The notes: a model not told the origin generated them from the sequence alone. Shown: positions 34,101 through 45,746, counted from the stretch's first letter. The stretch: 64,000 bases of DNA from Cellulomonas chengniuliangii (GCF_024508335.1 NZ_CP101988.1:1302001-1366000); one strand, 5' to 3'. Numbers and translations are program-made.

Positions 34101-35360
34101 CTACGCCGGGCCGTCTCCGCCGAGCCGGCCGAGGGCGAGCGCGGTCTGCAGCACGTAGGACTCACGCGGGTCCAGCGGGTCCCATCCGGTCACATCGGCC
34201 ACCCGGCGCAGGCGGTACCGGACGGTGTTGGGATGCACGTACAGGGTGCGCGCCGCGGCCTCGAGCGAGCGGCCCGCGCCGAGGTACGCCGAGAGCGTCT
34301 CGAGCAGCGACCCGGTGCTCGCGGCGAGCGGCACGTACGCCTGCGCCACGAGCATCCGGCGCGCGTCCGCGTCGCCCACCAGCACCCGCTCGGGCAGCAG
34401 GTCGTCAGCCTGCACCGGGCGCGGCGCCTGCTCCCAGGCCGCGGCTGCCAGCAGGCCCGCGAACGCGGCGCGCGCCGAGCGGGCGGCCTCGACGACGTGC
34501 GGGACCGCTGGCCCGATGACCACCGGGCCCGGCCCGAACTTGGGGAGCAGCGTGCCCGCCGCCGCGGCCAGGTCGCCCTCTCCGCCCAGGAAGACGACCA
34601 GGCGGTCGCCCTGGATGCCCACGAGCGCGTCCTCCGCGGCACGGCGGGTGGCCCGGCGCAGGTCGGCGGCGCGCACGTCGTCGAGCGGTGAGGTCGTGGT
34701 GCCGACCATCACGAGGGTCGAGCCCTTCCCGCTCCAGCCGAGCGCGGCCACGCGCGAGCGCAGCGAGTCGTCGACGTCGCCGCGCACCAGTGCGTCCACG
34801 ACCAGCGCCTCGAGCCGGGCGTCCCACGCGCCCCTGACCTCCGCGGCTCGCGCGTACACCTCGGCTGCCGAGAAGGCGACCTCGCGGGAGTACCGCAGCA
34901 CGGCCTCGCGCAGGTCCCGCTCGCCGCCGGGCGCGGCGAGCTGGTCGCTGTGCTTCTCCACGACGTCCACCAGCACGCGCACCAGCTGGAGGGTGTGCTG
35001 CAGCGAGATGGACCGGGTCAGCTCGGGCGGCGCCGCCGCGAAGATCTCGCCGACGCCGTGCGGAGGGCTCGACGGGTCGCTGAACCAGGTCACGAACGCG
35101 GTGATGCCCGCCTGCGCCACGAGGCCCACGGACGAGCGGTCCTCCGCGGAGAGCACGCGGTACCAGTCGAGGTCCTCGTCGAGCCGGCGCATCGCGGCCG
35201 CGGTGAGCAGGCCATTCCCGTCGCGCACCCGGCGCAGGGTCTCGATGCCGGCCCGCGGGGGCGCCGCGTCGTTGGCGGCCGGTGAGGCCGCTGGAGCGGC
35301 GAGGGGCACGGGCGACGACGCCCCGACAGGTGTGGCGGGGTGGCGACGCTGCGTGACCAT
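34101..35360 (-). CDS. fasR: PucR-type regulator of fatty-acid synthesis genes (FasR type)
   Basis: A 419-residue PucR-family protein. The C-terminal helix-turn-helix is clear (LEAAARTLYVHPNTVRYRLRRVADVTG, about 370-396), preceded by a GGDEF-like degenerate middle domain. No N-terminal signal or membrane part. In Streptomyces the PucR-type protein directly upstream of fabD-fabH-acpP-fabF (FasR) activates these genes, and the mycobacterial homologue sits between aceE and fabD; position and architecture match here. The ligand is unknown. Confidence 0.85.
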   Translation of the reverse strand: MVTQRRHPATPVGASSPVPLAAPAASPAANDAAPPRAGIETLRRVRDGNGLLTAAAMRRLDEDLDWYRVLSAEDRSSVGLVAQAGITAFVTWFSDPSSPPHGVGEIFAAAPPELTRSISLQHTLQLVRVLVDVVEKHSDQLAAPGGERDLREAVLRYSREVAFSAAEVYARAAEVRGAWDARLEALVVDALVRGDVDDSLRSRVAALGWSGKGSTLVMVGTTTSPLDDVRAADLRRATRRAAEDALVGIQGDRLVVFLGGEGDLAAAAGTLLPKFGPGPVVIGPAVPHVVEAARSARAAFAGLLAAAAWEQAPRPVQADDLLPERVLVGDADARRMLVAQAYVPLAASTGSLLETLSAYLGAGRSLEAAARTLYVHPNTVRYRLRRVADVTGWDPLDPRESYVLQTALALGRLGGDGPA

Positions 35361-35477
35361 AGCGCGAGCATAGGTCTCGGGTTGTGGGGAGTCGACAAAA
35401 GTCCACGGCGTGGCGGCCGCCTACTGGTCTGGCGGGTGGGGGAGCGCGACACGGGGGGGAGCGACTAAGGTCGCGTC

Positions 35478-36170
35478 ATGGCTCTCCTGCCGCGTCTCCG
35501 CCAGCTCATGCGGCGCCCCTCGTCGGCGTCGCGGGTCGGCGCGCGTCGCCCGACGAAGTCGGCCCGGCGTGGGGACACCCTGCACGAGGACGCGCTGCGC
35601 TCCGTGCTGAGCGACGACCCCAACAACGAGCGCGCCTTCCGGGCGCTGGCGGAGATCGTCCGGCGCCGTGCGGCCGAGCCCGAGGGCTCCGAGCACGACC
35701 CGTTGACCCGCGCCCTCCCCGAGAGCGAGAAGCAGCGCGCCGCGGACCTGGCGGTCTGGTCGCTCGGCGAGGAGCTGGCCGGCAACCCGCGCGCCTGGTA
35801 CCCGTTGGTCGAGGTGGCGCGCCTGTCGGTGCGTGACGACCACGAGGGGACGCTCCGCCGGCTGACCACGGCCGCCGAGCGCGACGCGAGCGGGATCGCC
35901 CTCGCCGAGGGCATCCAGGTGCTGCGCGAGGCCGAGCTCCCCGTGGACGCGTTGTGGCTCGGCGTGGGCCACTGGCGCCCCCGCGAGCACGACCTCGAGG
36001 TGGCGCGGCAGCTGGTCCACGCCTCGATCGAGGCCGAGCGCCCGCTCGAGGCCAAGCAGCACCTCGCCGTCCTGGACGCGCACCCCGACGCCTCCGCCGT
36101 CGCCCGGCTGCGGTCGGAGATGGCCGAGGTCATCCAGGACGCGTTGCAGCAGCACTCTCCCGGCGCCTGA
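35478..36170 (+). CDS. Hypothetical TPR-like protein
   Basis: A 230-residue soluble helical protein. The first ~30 residues are basic (RLRQLMRRPSSASRVGARRP), then helical pairs with TPR-like spacing follow (DPNNERAFRALAEIVRRR, NPRAWYPLVEVARLSV, RPLEAKQHLAVLDAHPDASAVARLRSEMAEVIQDAL). No catalytic motif is seen. A TAAGGT element a few bases before the ATG suggests a leaderless mRNA. It is divergent from fasR and convergent with aceE. Confidence 0.75.
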   Translation: MALLPRLRQLMRRPSSASRVGARRPTKSARRGDTLHEDALRSVLSDDPNNERAFRALAEIVRRRAAEPEGSEHDPLTRALPESEKQRAADLAVWSLGEELAGNPRAWYPLVEVARLSVRDDHEGTLRRLTTAAERDASGIALAEGIQVLREAELPVDALWLGVGHWRPREHDLEVARQLVHASIEAERPLEAKQHLAVLDAHPDASAVARLRSEMAEVIQDALQQHSPGA

Positions 36171-36188
36171 GCCGACCGGCGCCGCCCG

Positions 36189-36242
36189 GACAACGGGACA
36201 GGCCCCGGACCGCGTCTGCGGTCCGGGGCCTGTCCCGTTGTC
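36189..36242. terminator. 25-bp perfect bidirectional terminator hairpin
   Basis: Arms 36189-36213 and 36218-36242 are perfectly complementary over 25 bp with a 4-nt loop. It lies between the stops of the TPR-like gene and the convergent aceE gene. It is the longest perfect stem noticed in the window. Confidence 0.88.
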
Positions 36243-36253
36243 GGCTCAGCGAC

Positions 36254-38998
<2,745 letters not shown>

Positions 38999-39299
38999 CT
39001 GTGCTCCCTCGCCTCTCGTCCGCGGCGAGGCCATCGGCCCCGGCGCGCTCTCTTGGCCCGGCGCCGTCGCGGCACGCTTCTGCGGCTCGACAGGTTCGGG
39101 TAGTCGCGGCCATTCTCCGACCTCAAGGGGCCCAAAGTCACACCGGGCGCGGAAAATGGGACGTGACGTCCGCGACAGCGGGCCCACGGCGACACGACCG
39201 GCCCTTGCCAGAGCGGCGCCCCGTGCGGTGGGCTACGGTTTGCGAGCATCAGCAGGTCGCCCTCCCGGGCGGTCGTGACGGAAGGGAACGGGTCAGGAC
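38999..39299. other. Divergent promoter region between aceE and DUF3052
   Basis: This 301-bp gap carries no reading frame I can support. It is AT-richer than its surroundings near 39115-39165 (AAAGTC, GGAAAATGGG) and contains TACGGT at 39234-39239 as a possible -10 for the DUF3052 gene. No convincing operator palindrome was found. Confidence 0.4.
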
Positions 39300-39722
39300 G
39301 TGGCATCCACCGCGGACGACGCGGCTACGCAGGCGGCGGGTCGTCTCGGATTCACCTCGGGTCAGGTGATCCAGGAATTCGGATATGACGACGATGTCGA
39401 CGGCGGCCTGCGGGGCGCGATCGAGGAGGCCACCGGGGCCGAACTCGTCGACGAGGACTACGACGACGTCACGGACGGCGTCATCATCTGGTGGCGGGAC
39501 GGCGACGGTGATCTCACCGACATGCTGGTCGACGCCCAGACCGTGCTGGACGACGGGGGGACCATCTGGGTCTTCACGCCGAAGAAGGGCCGCACGGGTC
39601 ACGTCGACCACGGCGAGCTCGAGGAGGCCGGCACGACAGCGGGCCTGCACGTGACGAGCACCTTCTCCATCGCCGACGACTGGTCGGCGACGCGCTTGGG
39701 CTACCGCGGCCGCGGCAAGTGA
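39300..39722 (+). CDS. DUF3052 family protein
   Basis: A 140-residue acidic protein of the actinobacterial DUF3052 family, function unknown. Landmarks: RLGFTSGQVIQEFGYDDDVD, DGVIIWWRDGDGDLTDMLVDA, GTIWVFTPKKGRTGHV. The GTG start follows AGGA. Its stop overlaps the peroxiredoxin start by 4 bp, so the two are coupled; that pairing hints at a link with oxidative stress, as inference. Confidence 0.88.
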   Translation: MASTADDAATQAAGRLGFTSGQVIQEFGYDDDVDGGLRGAIEEATGAELVDEDYDDVTDGVIIWWRDGDGDLTDMLVDAQTVLDDGGTIWVFTPKKGRTGHVDHGELEEAGTTAGLHVTSTFSIADDWSATRLGYRGRGK

Positions 39723-40198
39723 CCGTGGCCGAGCAGCCGGCGCCGGAGCTCGGCGCGCTGGCGCCGGACTTCACCCTCGCCGACACCCACGGGAGCCCGG
39801 TGACGCTCTCCGCGCTGCGGGGCTCCCCGGTGGTGGTCGTGTTCGTGCCGTTCGCGTTCTCGGGCATCTGCACCAGCGAGCTGTGCGAGCTGCGTGACAA
39901 CCTGGCCGCGTTCGATGACGTCGGCGCCCGTGTCCTCGTGGTCTCATGCGACCCGACCCCCGCGCAGCGGGCGTGGGCCGAGCAGGAGGGCTACCGCTTC
40001 GACCTGCTCTCCGACTTCTGGCCGCACGGCGAGGTCGCGCGTGCGTATGGCGTGTTCGACGACGAGCGGGGCCGCGCGCTGCGCGGCAGCTTCCTCGTCG
40101 ACGCCGACGGCGTGCTCCGCTGGAGCGTCGTCAACCCTGCCGGGCAGGCCCGTGACCTGGGCGCCTACCGTGCGGCGCTCGCCGCGCTGACCGCCTGA
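39719..40198 (+). CDS. Peroxiredoxin (AhpE/Bcp-like)
   Basis: A 159-residue thiol peroxidase that reduces peroxides. The peroxidatic Cys is in PFAFSGICTSELCELRD (about residue 50), with the Thr-Cys pocket partly changed to S-G-I-C as in AhpE-type one-Cys enzymes. A second Cys five residues later could be a resolving Cys. The APDFTLADTHG N terminus and SFLVDADGVLRW strand are typical. GTG start overlapping DUF3052 by 4 bp. Confidence 0.9.
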   Translation: MTVAEQPAPELGALAPDFTLADTHGSPVTLSALRGSPVVVVFVPFAFSGICTSELCELRDNLAAFDDVGARVLVVSCDPTPAQRAWAEQEGYRFDLLSDFWPHGEVARAYGVFDDERGRALRGSFLVDADGVLRWSVVNPAGQARDLGAYRAALAALTA

Positions 40199-40259
40199 CG
40201 GCGACGTCGCAGGCCCTGCCGCGCCCGAATCGGGCCGGTAGGCTGTGCGACCGTCGAAG

Positions 40260-40336
40260 GGGCCTGTAGCTCAGCTGGTCAGAGCGCCGCGTTTACACCG
40301 CGGAGGTCGCCGGTTCGAAACCGGCCGGGCCCACCA
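40260..40336 (+). tRNA. tRNA-Val(TAC)
   Basis: A complete 77-nt cloverleaf with encoded CCA: acceptor GGGCCTG/CGGGCCC (one G-T pair), D arm AGCTCAGCTGGTCAGAGC, anticodon stem-loop CCGCGTTTACACCGCGG, T arm GCCGGTTCGAAACCGGC, discriminator A. Confidence 0.96.
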
Positions 40337-40379
40337 CCACCTCGTGACGCGCGCAGACGACGCGATCGGCTCCCGGGCG

Positions 40380-40472
40380 TCATCGGGAGACCCACCCGGC
40401 CGTGTGGAGCCGTGCGAACGCGTCGAGCAGAAGATCGAGGGTGAACTCGAACTCTGCCTGGTGCTCGCACTG
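40380..40472 (-). pseudogene. TetR-family regulator, C-terminal remnant
   Basis: About 30 codons on the minus strand read CEHQAEFEFTLDLLLDAFARL and end with TGA at 40380-40382. This is the characteristic last helix of many TetR/AcrR regulators. Nothing of the helix-turn-helix or ligand domain remains upstream, where sequence passes directly into the DUF4386 remnant. The fragment has no start codon and is surely dead. Confidence 0.65.
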
Positions 40473-40819
40473 CCGACGCGGCCCTGGTGGCGATCCACGA
40501 CGGGGCGTTCCTCGTCGGGCCCGGCCTTCTCCCGGCGGTGAACGCCCTCCTGTTCGGCGCCCTGCTCTACCGCGCCCGGCTCGTGCCCCGCGTCATCCCG
40601 CTCGTCGGCATGATCGGCGCCCCCTTGCTCGCGCTGTCCGCGCTCGGCACGATCCTCGGCCTCCACGACCAGGTGTCGCCGCTGGCAGGCCTTGCGGCCC
40701 TGCCGATCGCGCTGTGGGAGCTCAGCATCGGGGTCTGGCTCATCGTGAAGGGGGTCGACCAGACCGCAGCCCCGGCGCACCGGCCAGCAGCTGTGCGCCG
40801 ATCGACAGCACCGGAGTAG
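40473..40819 (+). pseudogene. DUF4386 membrane protein, 5'-truncated remnant
   Basis: The frame ADAALVAIHDGAFLVGPGLL...LVPRVIPLVGMIGAPLL...LWELSIGVWLIVKG is the C-terminal half of a DUF4386 integral membrane protein (normally about 220-240 residues, six helices). Only about 110-115 residues remain and the N-terminal helices are missing. A GTG at 40487 could start a short product but there is no sensible ribosome site. It is joined head-to-head with a TetR remnant, so both genes lost their 5' parts. Confidence 0.7.
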
Positions 40820-40873
40820 CCAGACGTCCCCCTCCGCAGCCATGGCCGTCATCGCGCTGCTAGCGTCGCCGCC

Positions 40874-41698
40874 GTGCATGTCGGCGCGTTGACCCTGTTC
40901 CCCGTGAAGTCGCTGCGCGGCGTCCCGGTGCGCGAGGCCGACGTCGAGCGCCACGGGCTGCGAGGGGACCGCCGCTGGATGGTGGTGGACGAGCACGGCG
41001 AGACGCTCACGGCGCGCCGGGTCCCCGAGATGCTGGCGGTCACGGCGACGCCCACGCCGGGCGGCATCGTGCTCAGCGGAGAAGGGCTCCCCTCGCTGAC
41101 CGTGCTCGAGCCGCGGGGCCCCGCCACCGTGGCGGTGGCCCTCTCGCGGCTCGGCCTGGCGACGGCCGGAGGAGAGGCGGCGGACGGGTGGCTGACCGCT
41201 GCGCTCGGGCGGCCCGCCCGGCTGGTGTGGCTCGACGACCCGTCGCGGCGGCCGGTCTCGCCCACGCACGGAGGCGAGACGGGAGACCCCCTGAGCCTGG
41301 CCGACGCGGGCCCGCTGCTGCTGACCACGACCGCCTCGCTGCGCCGCCTCCAGTCGTGGGTGGCCGACGAGGCGCAGTCCCGCGGTGAGGACGCAGTCTC
41401 GATCGGCATGGAGCGGTTCCGCCCGAACCTCGTGGTCGACGGCGATGACCTCGAGCCCTTCGCGGAGGACGCCTGGGGCCGGGTGCGGGTCGGCGAGGTC
41501 GAGTACCGGTTCGCGGAGCACTGCGACCGCTGCGTGCTCACCACGATCGACCCTGTGACGCGCGCGGGTGGCAAGGAGCCGCTGCGCACGCTGGCCCAGC
41601 ATCGCCGCTGGGGCGGCAAGGTGTGGTTCGGCATCCGGGTGATCCCGGTCACCGCAGGGCGCGTCGCGGTGGGCGACGAGGTGGTCGTGACCGGCTGA
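40874..41698 (+). CDS. MOSC domain protein
   Basis: A 274-residue protein with an N-terminal beta-barrel (LTLFPVKSLRGVPVREADV, HGLRGDRRWMVVDE) and a C-terminal MOSC domain (ERFRPNLVVDGDDLEPFAEDAW, the Cys motif CDRCVLTTIDP, and VWFGIRVIPVTAGRVAVGDEV). MOSC proteins related to mARC and YcbX bind molybdenum cofactor and reduce N-hydroxylated compounds; the conserved Cys that ligates Mo is present. GTG start at 40874. Redox partner not in the window. Confidence 0.88.
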   Translation: MHVGALTLFPVKSLRGVPVREADVERHGLRGDRRWMVVDEHGETLTARRVPEMLAVTATPTPGGIVLSGEGLPSLTVLEPRGPATVAVALSRLGLATAGGEAADGWLTAALGRPARLVWLDDPSRRPVSPTHGGETGDPLSLADAGPLLLTTTASLRRLQSWVADEAQSRGEDAVSIGMERFRPNLVVDGDDLEPFAEDAWGRVRVGEVEYRFAEHCDRCVLTTIDPVTRAGGKEPLRTLAQHRRWGGKVWFGIRVIPVTAGRVAVGDEVVVTG

Positions 41699-41779
41699 TG
41701 GGTCGGCCGACGGACCTCCGCGGCGGAGCACGCGCCGCGCCCGTTCTTCGTGCCCCGTGCGCCAGGTAGCGTTCTTCCC

Positions 41780-43000
41780 GTGAGCAGCAACCCCGACCAC
41801 CACGCGACTCTGGCCGATGTCGTCCGGGTGCTCGACCGGCACTACCCGCCCGGCACGGCCGAGTCATGGGACTCGGTGGGCCTCGTCAGCGGCGACCCCG
41901 CCCAGCCGGTCCGCAAGGTCTTGCTCGCGGTGGACCCGGTGGACGCCGTGGTCGACGAGGCGATCGCGTGGGGCGCGGACCTCGTCTTCGTGCACCACCC
42001 GCTGCTGCTCAAGGGGGTGCACTCCGTCGCGGCGACGACTTTCAAGGGCGCACTGCTGCACAAGCTCATCAGGTCGGGGATCGCCCTGTACAACGCGCAC
42101 ACCAACGCTGACGCGGCAGCCGGCGGAGTGGCGGAGGGCCTCGCGGCCGCCGTGGGGCTGGTCGACCTGGAGCCGCTCGTCGCGCTCGCGTCGGAGCCGC
42201 TCGACAAGCACGTCGTGTTCGTCCCCGTGGACGACGCGGGCAGGCTCGTCGACGCACTGGCCGCGGCCGGCGCCGGCGCGATCGGGGAGTACACGCGCTG
42301 CGCGTGGCAGACGACGGGCGAGGGCACGTTCACGCCGTCCGACGCGGCCAGCCCGGCGATAGGACGCGCGGGGGAGCCGAGCGCGGTGGTCGAGGCGCGC
42401 GTCGAGATGGTGGCCCCCCGTGCCCTGCGCAGGGCTGTGATCGAGGCCATGCGCGCCGCCCACCCCTACGAGGAGCCCGCCTTCGACGTGCTCGAGCTGG
42501 CGCGGTGGGACGGGCCCACGGGCATCGGCCGCGTCGGGAGGCTCGCCGAGCCGACGACGCTGCGCGGCTTCGCGGAGCGGGTCGCCCGTGCGCTGCCGCC
42601 CACGCCGCAGGGCGTGCGGTTCGCGGGCGATCCCGCTGGGCGGGTCGAGCGGGTCGCCGTGGTCGGCGGCTCCGGGGACTCGCTGTTCGACGCGGTGCGG
42701 AGGGCTGGCGTGGACGCCTACCTGACCGCCGACCTGCGGCACCACCCGGCCTCCGAGCAGCGCGAGCGCGCCGAGTTCGAGGCCGGCCCGGATCGACCCG
42801 CCGTCCCGTACCTCGTGGACGTCGCCCACTACGCGTCGGAATGGCCCTGGCTCGCCCAGGCCGCCACCGACCTCCGCACCTCGCTCGAGATCACCGGGAC
42901 TACGGTGGAGACCAGGGTCAGCACGCTGCGCACCGACCCGTGGACCGACCGTGTCTCGAGCCCGGACCACGTCCCGCCGTCGGAAGGAACCGCACCGTGA
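41780..43000 (+). CDS. Nif3-like dinuclear metal center protein (YbgI/YqfO type)
   Basis: A 406-residue Nif3-family protein, possibly a GTP cyclohydrolase 1 type 2-like enzyme. Metal ligands appear in VFVHHPLLLKG (two His), NAHTNADAAAGG (His, Asp) and DVAHYASEWP (His, Glu). A middle domain of about 130 residues with a PII-like fold (VVFVPVDDAGRLVDALAAAG, HPYEEPAFDV) splits the two Nif3 halves. The GTG at 41780 is chosen. Its stop overlaps the next gene by 4 bp. Nif3-zinc ribbon-RNase H order is conserved in actinobacteria. Confidence 0.88.
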   Translation: MSSNPDHHATLADVVRVLDRHYPPGTAESWDSVGLVSGDPAQPVRKVLLAVDPVDAVVDEAIAWGADLVFVHHPLLLKGVHSVAATTFKGALLHKLIRSGIALYNAHTNADAAAGGVAEGLAAAVGLVDLEPLVALASEPLDKHVVFVPVDDAGRLVDALAAAGAGAIGEYTRCAWQTTGEGTFTPSDAASPAIGRAGEPSAVVEARVEMVAPRALRRAVIEAMRAAHPYEEPAFDVLELARWDGPTGIGRVGRLAEPTTLRGFAERVARALPPTPQGVRFAGDPAGRVERVAVVGGSGDSLFDAVRRAGVDAYLTADLRHHPASEQRERAEFEAGPDRPAVPYLVDVAHYASEWPWLAQAATDLRTSLEITGTTVETRVSTLRTDPWTDRVSSPDHVPPSEGTAP

Positions 43001-43737
43001 CCACAGCACCCCCCGAGGAGCAGCGCCGGCTGCTCGACGTCCAGGAGCTCGACACCCGCCTGGACCAGATCGCGCACCGCCGCCGCAACCTCCCCGTCCT
43101 GGCCCGGCTCACCGAGCTGGAGAGCCGCATCGCCGACCTGGACACGGCACTGGTCGCGTCCCGCACCGCCGCGAGCGACCTGCGCCGCGAGCTGAAGAAG
43201 GCCGAGACGGACGTCGAGCAGGTGCGCACGCGCGCCGCGCGCGACCAGGCACGCCTCGACTCGGGCACGGGCAGCCCCAAGGACCTCCAGGCCCTGCAGC
43301 ACGAGCTTGTCGCCCTGGGCCGGCGGCAGAGCGACCTCGAGGACGTCGAGCTCGAGGTCATGGAGCGGCTCGAGGCGCACGAGACGGCGCTGGCAGGGCT
43401 CACCCAGGCGCACGACGAGCTTCTCGCGCAGCGGGTCGAGCTCGAGGCCGAGCGGGACGCGGCGCTCGCCGAGCTCGACGCGGAGGCCGCACAGGTCACG
43501 GCCCAGCGCGCTGAGGCGGTCGCGCCGATCGACGAGAAGCTCGTCGCGCTGTACGAGCGGCTCCGCGGGAGGCTCGGGGGAGTCGCTGTGGCGCGGCTGC
43601 GTCGTGGGCGGTCCGAGGGCAGCGGGCTGCAGGTGCCCGGCACCGAGCTCGCCCGCATCAAGGCCCTGCCGGCCGACGAGATCGTGTTCTGCGAGGACTC
43701 CGGCCGCATCCTCGTGCGGGGCGAGGACGCCTACTGA
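42997..43737 (+). CDS. Coiled-coil protein of the zinc-ribbon (CT398/DUF164) family, ribbon degenerate
   Basis: A 246-residue protein with a long antiparallel coiled coil (about residues 10-190) and a C-terminal remnant of a zinc ribbon. Family members normally end with two Cys pairs (CEGC and CEEC). Here the first pair reads SEGS and the second CEDS, so three of four metal-binding Cys are Ser or lost while the surrounding RGRSEGSGLQVPGTELARIKAL and GRILVRG are kept. Zinc binding is therefore unlikely. GTG start overlapping Nif3; stop overlapping the RNase H gene by one base. Confidence 0.85.
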   Translation: MTTAPPEEQRRLLDVQELDTRLDQIAHRRRNLPVLARLTELESRIADLDTALVASRTAASDLRRELKKAETDVEQVRTRAARDQARLDSGTGSPKDLQALQHELVALGRRQSDLEDVELEVMERLEAHETALAGLTQAHDELLAQRVELEAERDAALAELDAEAAQVTAQRAEAVAPIDEKLVALYERLRGRLGGVAVARLRRGRSEGSGLQVPGTELARIKALPADEIVFCEDSGRILVRGEDAY

Positions 43738-44951
43738 TGAGCGTCGCCGGGGGGCCGGGAGCGCGCAGGAGGCTGATCGTCGAGGCGGACGGCGGATCGC
43801 GCGGCAACCCCGGCCCTGCCGGCTACGGTGCGCTGGTCCGTGACGCGCGCACCGGCGACGTGCTCGCCGAACGGGCGGAGCCCCTGGGCCACACCACCAA
43901 CAACGTGGCCGAGTACTCGGGGCTCGTGGCGGGCCTGCGCGCCGCCGCGGCGATCGACCCCCAGGCCCAGGTGGAGGTCCGGCTCGACTCCAGGCTCGTC
44001 GTGGAGCAGATGTCGGGCAGGTGGCAGATCAAGCACACCGAGATGCGGCGTCTCGCCGACCTCGCCCGCGCGGTGCTGCCGCCCGAGCAGGTCACCTACA
44101 CGTGGGTGCCGCGGGCGCTGAACGCCGCAGCGGACTCTCTCGCGAACGAGGCGATGGACACCGGGCGGTCGATCACGCGCGAACCAGCGCCTGCCGGCGC
44201 CACGGCCGCGCTCAGCGGTGAGGAGGGCGCTCCCGGCGCGCCCGTTCCCGCGCGGGGTCGGAGGCCGTCGGGGGCGGCGCCGCGGTTCGACGACGCTGAA
44301 CCGGTCACCGTCGTCCTGCTTCGCCACGGCGAGACTGCGATGACCACCGCGGGCGGCTACTCGGGCTCGTCTGAGCCAGGGCCGCCGCTGAGCCCGCACG
44401 GGCGCCAGCAGGCCGCGGCGGCCGCCGAGCTGATCGAGCGGATCGGGCGGGACCTGTGGGGCGACATCCCCTACCCGACGGAGATCATCAGCTCGCCGAT
44501 GGTCCGCACGCAGGAGACCGCCGCGGTCATCGCCGACCGGCTGGGCCTGCCGGTTCGGGTTATGGAGCTGGTCAAGGAGGCCGACTTCGGCGACTGGCAA
44601 GGGCTCACCGCCCTGCAGATCGAGGAGCGGTGGCCCGGCGTGCTCGAGCCGTGGCACACCCAGGCGGACGTGCGGCCACCGGGCGGCGAGTCGATCGTGG
44701 ACGTGGGCCGCCGGATCGAGCAGGTCTTCGCCGAGCTGCTCGCGGGTGGCGTGGACCGCACCGTGGTGGTGGTGAGCCACGCCGTGTCGATCCGGGCCGC
44801 GGTCGGTGTGGCGATGGGCGCGCAGCCCTCGTCCTGGAGCCGCCTGCGGGTGGCACCCGCCTCGGTGAGCATCGTGAGGCTCTTCGAGGACGGCCGCACC
44901 GAGGTGGCGGTGGCCGGCGCCCCGAGTGAGGGATGGGCTCGCGGTCGCTGA
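43737..44951 (+). CDS. Bifunctional RNase H / histidine-phosphatase-fold protein
   Basis: A 404-residue fusion. Residues 1-140 form an RNase HI domain with the DEDD set: EADGGSRGNPG, NNVAEYSGL, LDSRLV, and NAAADSLANEA. After a Pro/Gly/Ala linker of about 45 residues comes a phosphoglycerate-mutase-like domain with the catalytic LLRHGETAMT and VVVVSHAVSIRA. The mycobacterial homologue degrades RNA-DNA hybrids and has acid or alpha-ribazole phosphatase activity. The ATG overlaps the preceding stop (TGATG). Confidence 0.92.
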   Translation: MSVAGGPGARRRLIVEADGGSRGNPGPAGYGALVRDARTGDVLAERAEPLGHTTNNVAEYSGLVAGLRAAAAIDPQAQVEVRLDSRLVVEQMSGRWQIKHTEMRRLADLARAVLPPEQVTYTWVPRALNAAADSLANEAMDTGRSITREPAPAGATAALSGEEGAPGAPVPARGRRPSGAAPRFDDAEPVTVVLLRHGETAMTTAGGYSGSSEPGPPLSPHGRQQAAAAAELIERIGRDLWGDIPYPTEIISSPMVRTQETAAVIADRLGLPVRVMELVKEADFGDWQGLTALQIEERWPGVLEPWHTQADVRPPGGESIVDVGRRIEQVFAELLAGGVDRTVVVVSHAVSIRAAVGVAMGAQPSSWSRLRVAPASVSIVRLFEDGRTEVAVAGAPSEGWARGR

Positions 44952-44969
44952 CAGCGGACCACGTCGCGG

Positions 44970-45746
44970 CTACCGCACCACCAGGGAAAGCACTCGGGCG
45001 CCGCGCCCTGCGGGGCCGAGCTCGACGTCGTGCAGCTCGGAGCCCACCAGCTCGCCCGCCGCCGCGGCGAGCTGCTCCGCGTCCACCGGCTCGGGGGCCG
45101 CGCGGGTGAGGAGGTGCCGGGCGAGGACGCCCCGGGTGTGCTTGGCGTGGTGGGAGACCACCGAGCGCTTGCCGTCCAGCTCACGCAGCACCCGCACCGC
45201 GACCCACTCCTGGGCGGCGGCCGGCCGCCACGCGGCGAGGTAGGCCGCCGATCGGCAGTCGACGACCAGCTCGGTGGCGCCGCGGGAGTCCAGCTCGGCA
45301 GCCAGCGGCTCCCGCCACACCCGGGCCAGCGGGCCCACGCCGGGCAGGTCCACCCCCATCGACAGGCGGTACGCGGGGATGGCGTCGTCAGGCGCGACGA
45401 GCCCCCACAGGGCGGAGACGACCCGCAGCGACATGGCGGCGCGTGCCGCCGCCGGCCCTGACAGGTCCGCGAGCCCGGCCGCGGCGTACAGCACGCCGGT
45501 GTAGACCCGCGCGGCCGGGGCGGTGGCGGCCGCCCGCAGCCCCACGTTGCCCGCGACCTCGGCGGCGAGGCTCGGGCCCACCCCCAGCACCGACGCGGCG
45601 TCGGGGCGTGCGCTGACCTCGGCCAGCGCGTCGAGCACCTTCTCCCGCCACGGGTTCAGCGCGGGGGAGGACATCGCGTCGAGATGGAGCGGCGGGCCGT
45701 CGGCCGGAGCGGTCTTGCCTTCGGAGGGTGGGAGCAGGACGAGCAC
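44970..45746 (-). CDS. yaaA: YaaA-family peroxide stress protein
   Basis: A 258-residue YaaA/DUF328 protein. YaaA lowers free iron and limits oxidative DNA damage in E. coli. The signature N terminus LVLLPPSEGKT, the middle VSALWGLVAPDDAIPAYRLSMG and the C-terminal VSHHAKHTRGVLAR are all present. GTG start directly after a TAGAGTCAT stretch, suggesting a leaderless transcript. Convergent with the RNase H gene (18 bp apart) and divergent from the tautomerase gene. Confidence 0.88.
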   Translation of the reverse strand: MLVLLPPSEGKTAPADGPPLHLDAMSSPALNPWREKVLDALAEVSARPDAASVLGVGPSLAAEVAGNVGLRAAATAPAARVYTGVLYAAAGLADLSGPAAARAAMSLRVVSALWGLVAPDDAIPAYRLSMGVDLPGVGPLARVWREPLAAELDSRGATELVVDCRSAAYLAAWRPAAAQEWVAVRVLRELDGKRSVVSHHAKHTRGVLARHLLTRAAPEPVDAEQLAAAAGELVGSELHDVELGPAGRGARVLSLVVR

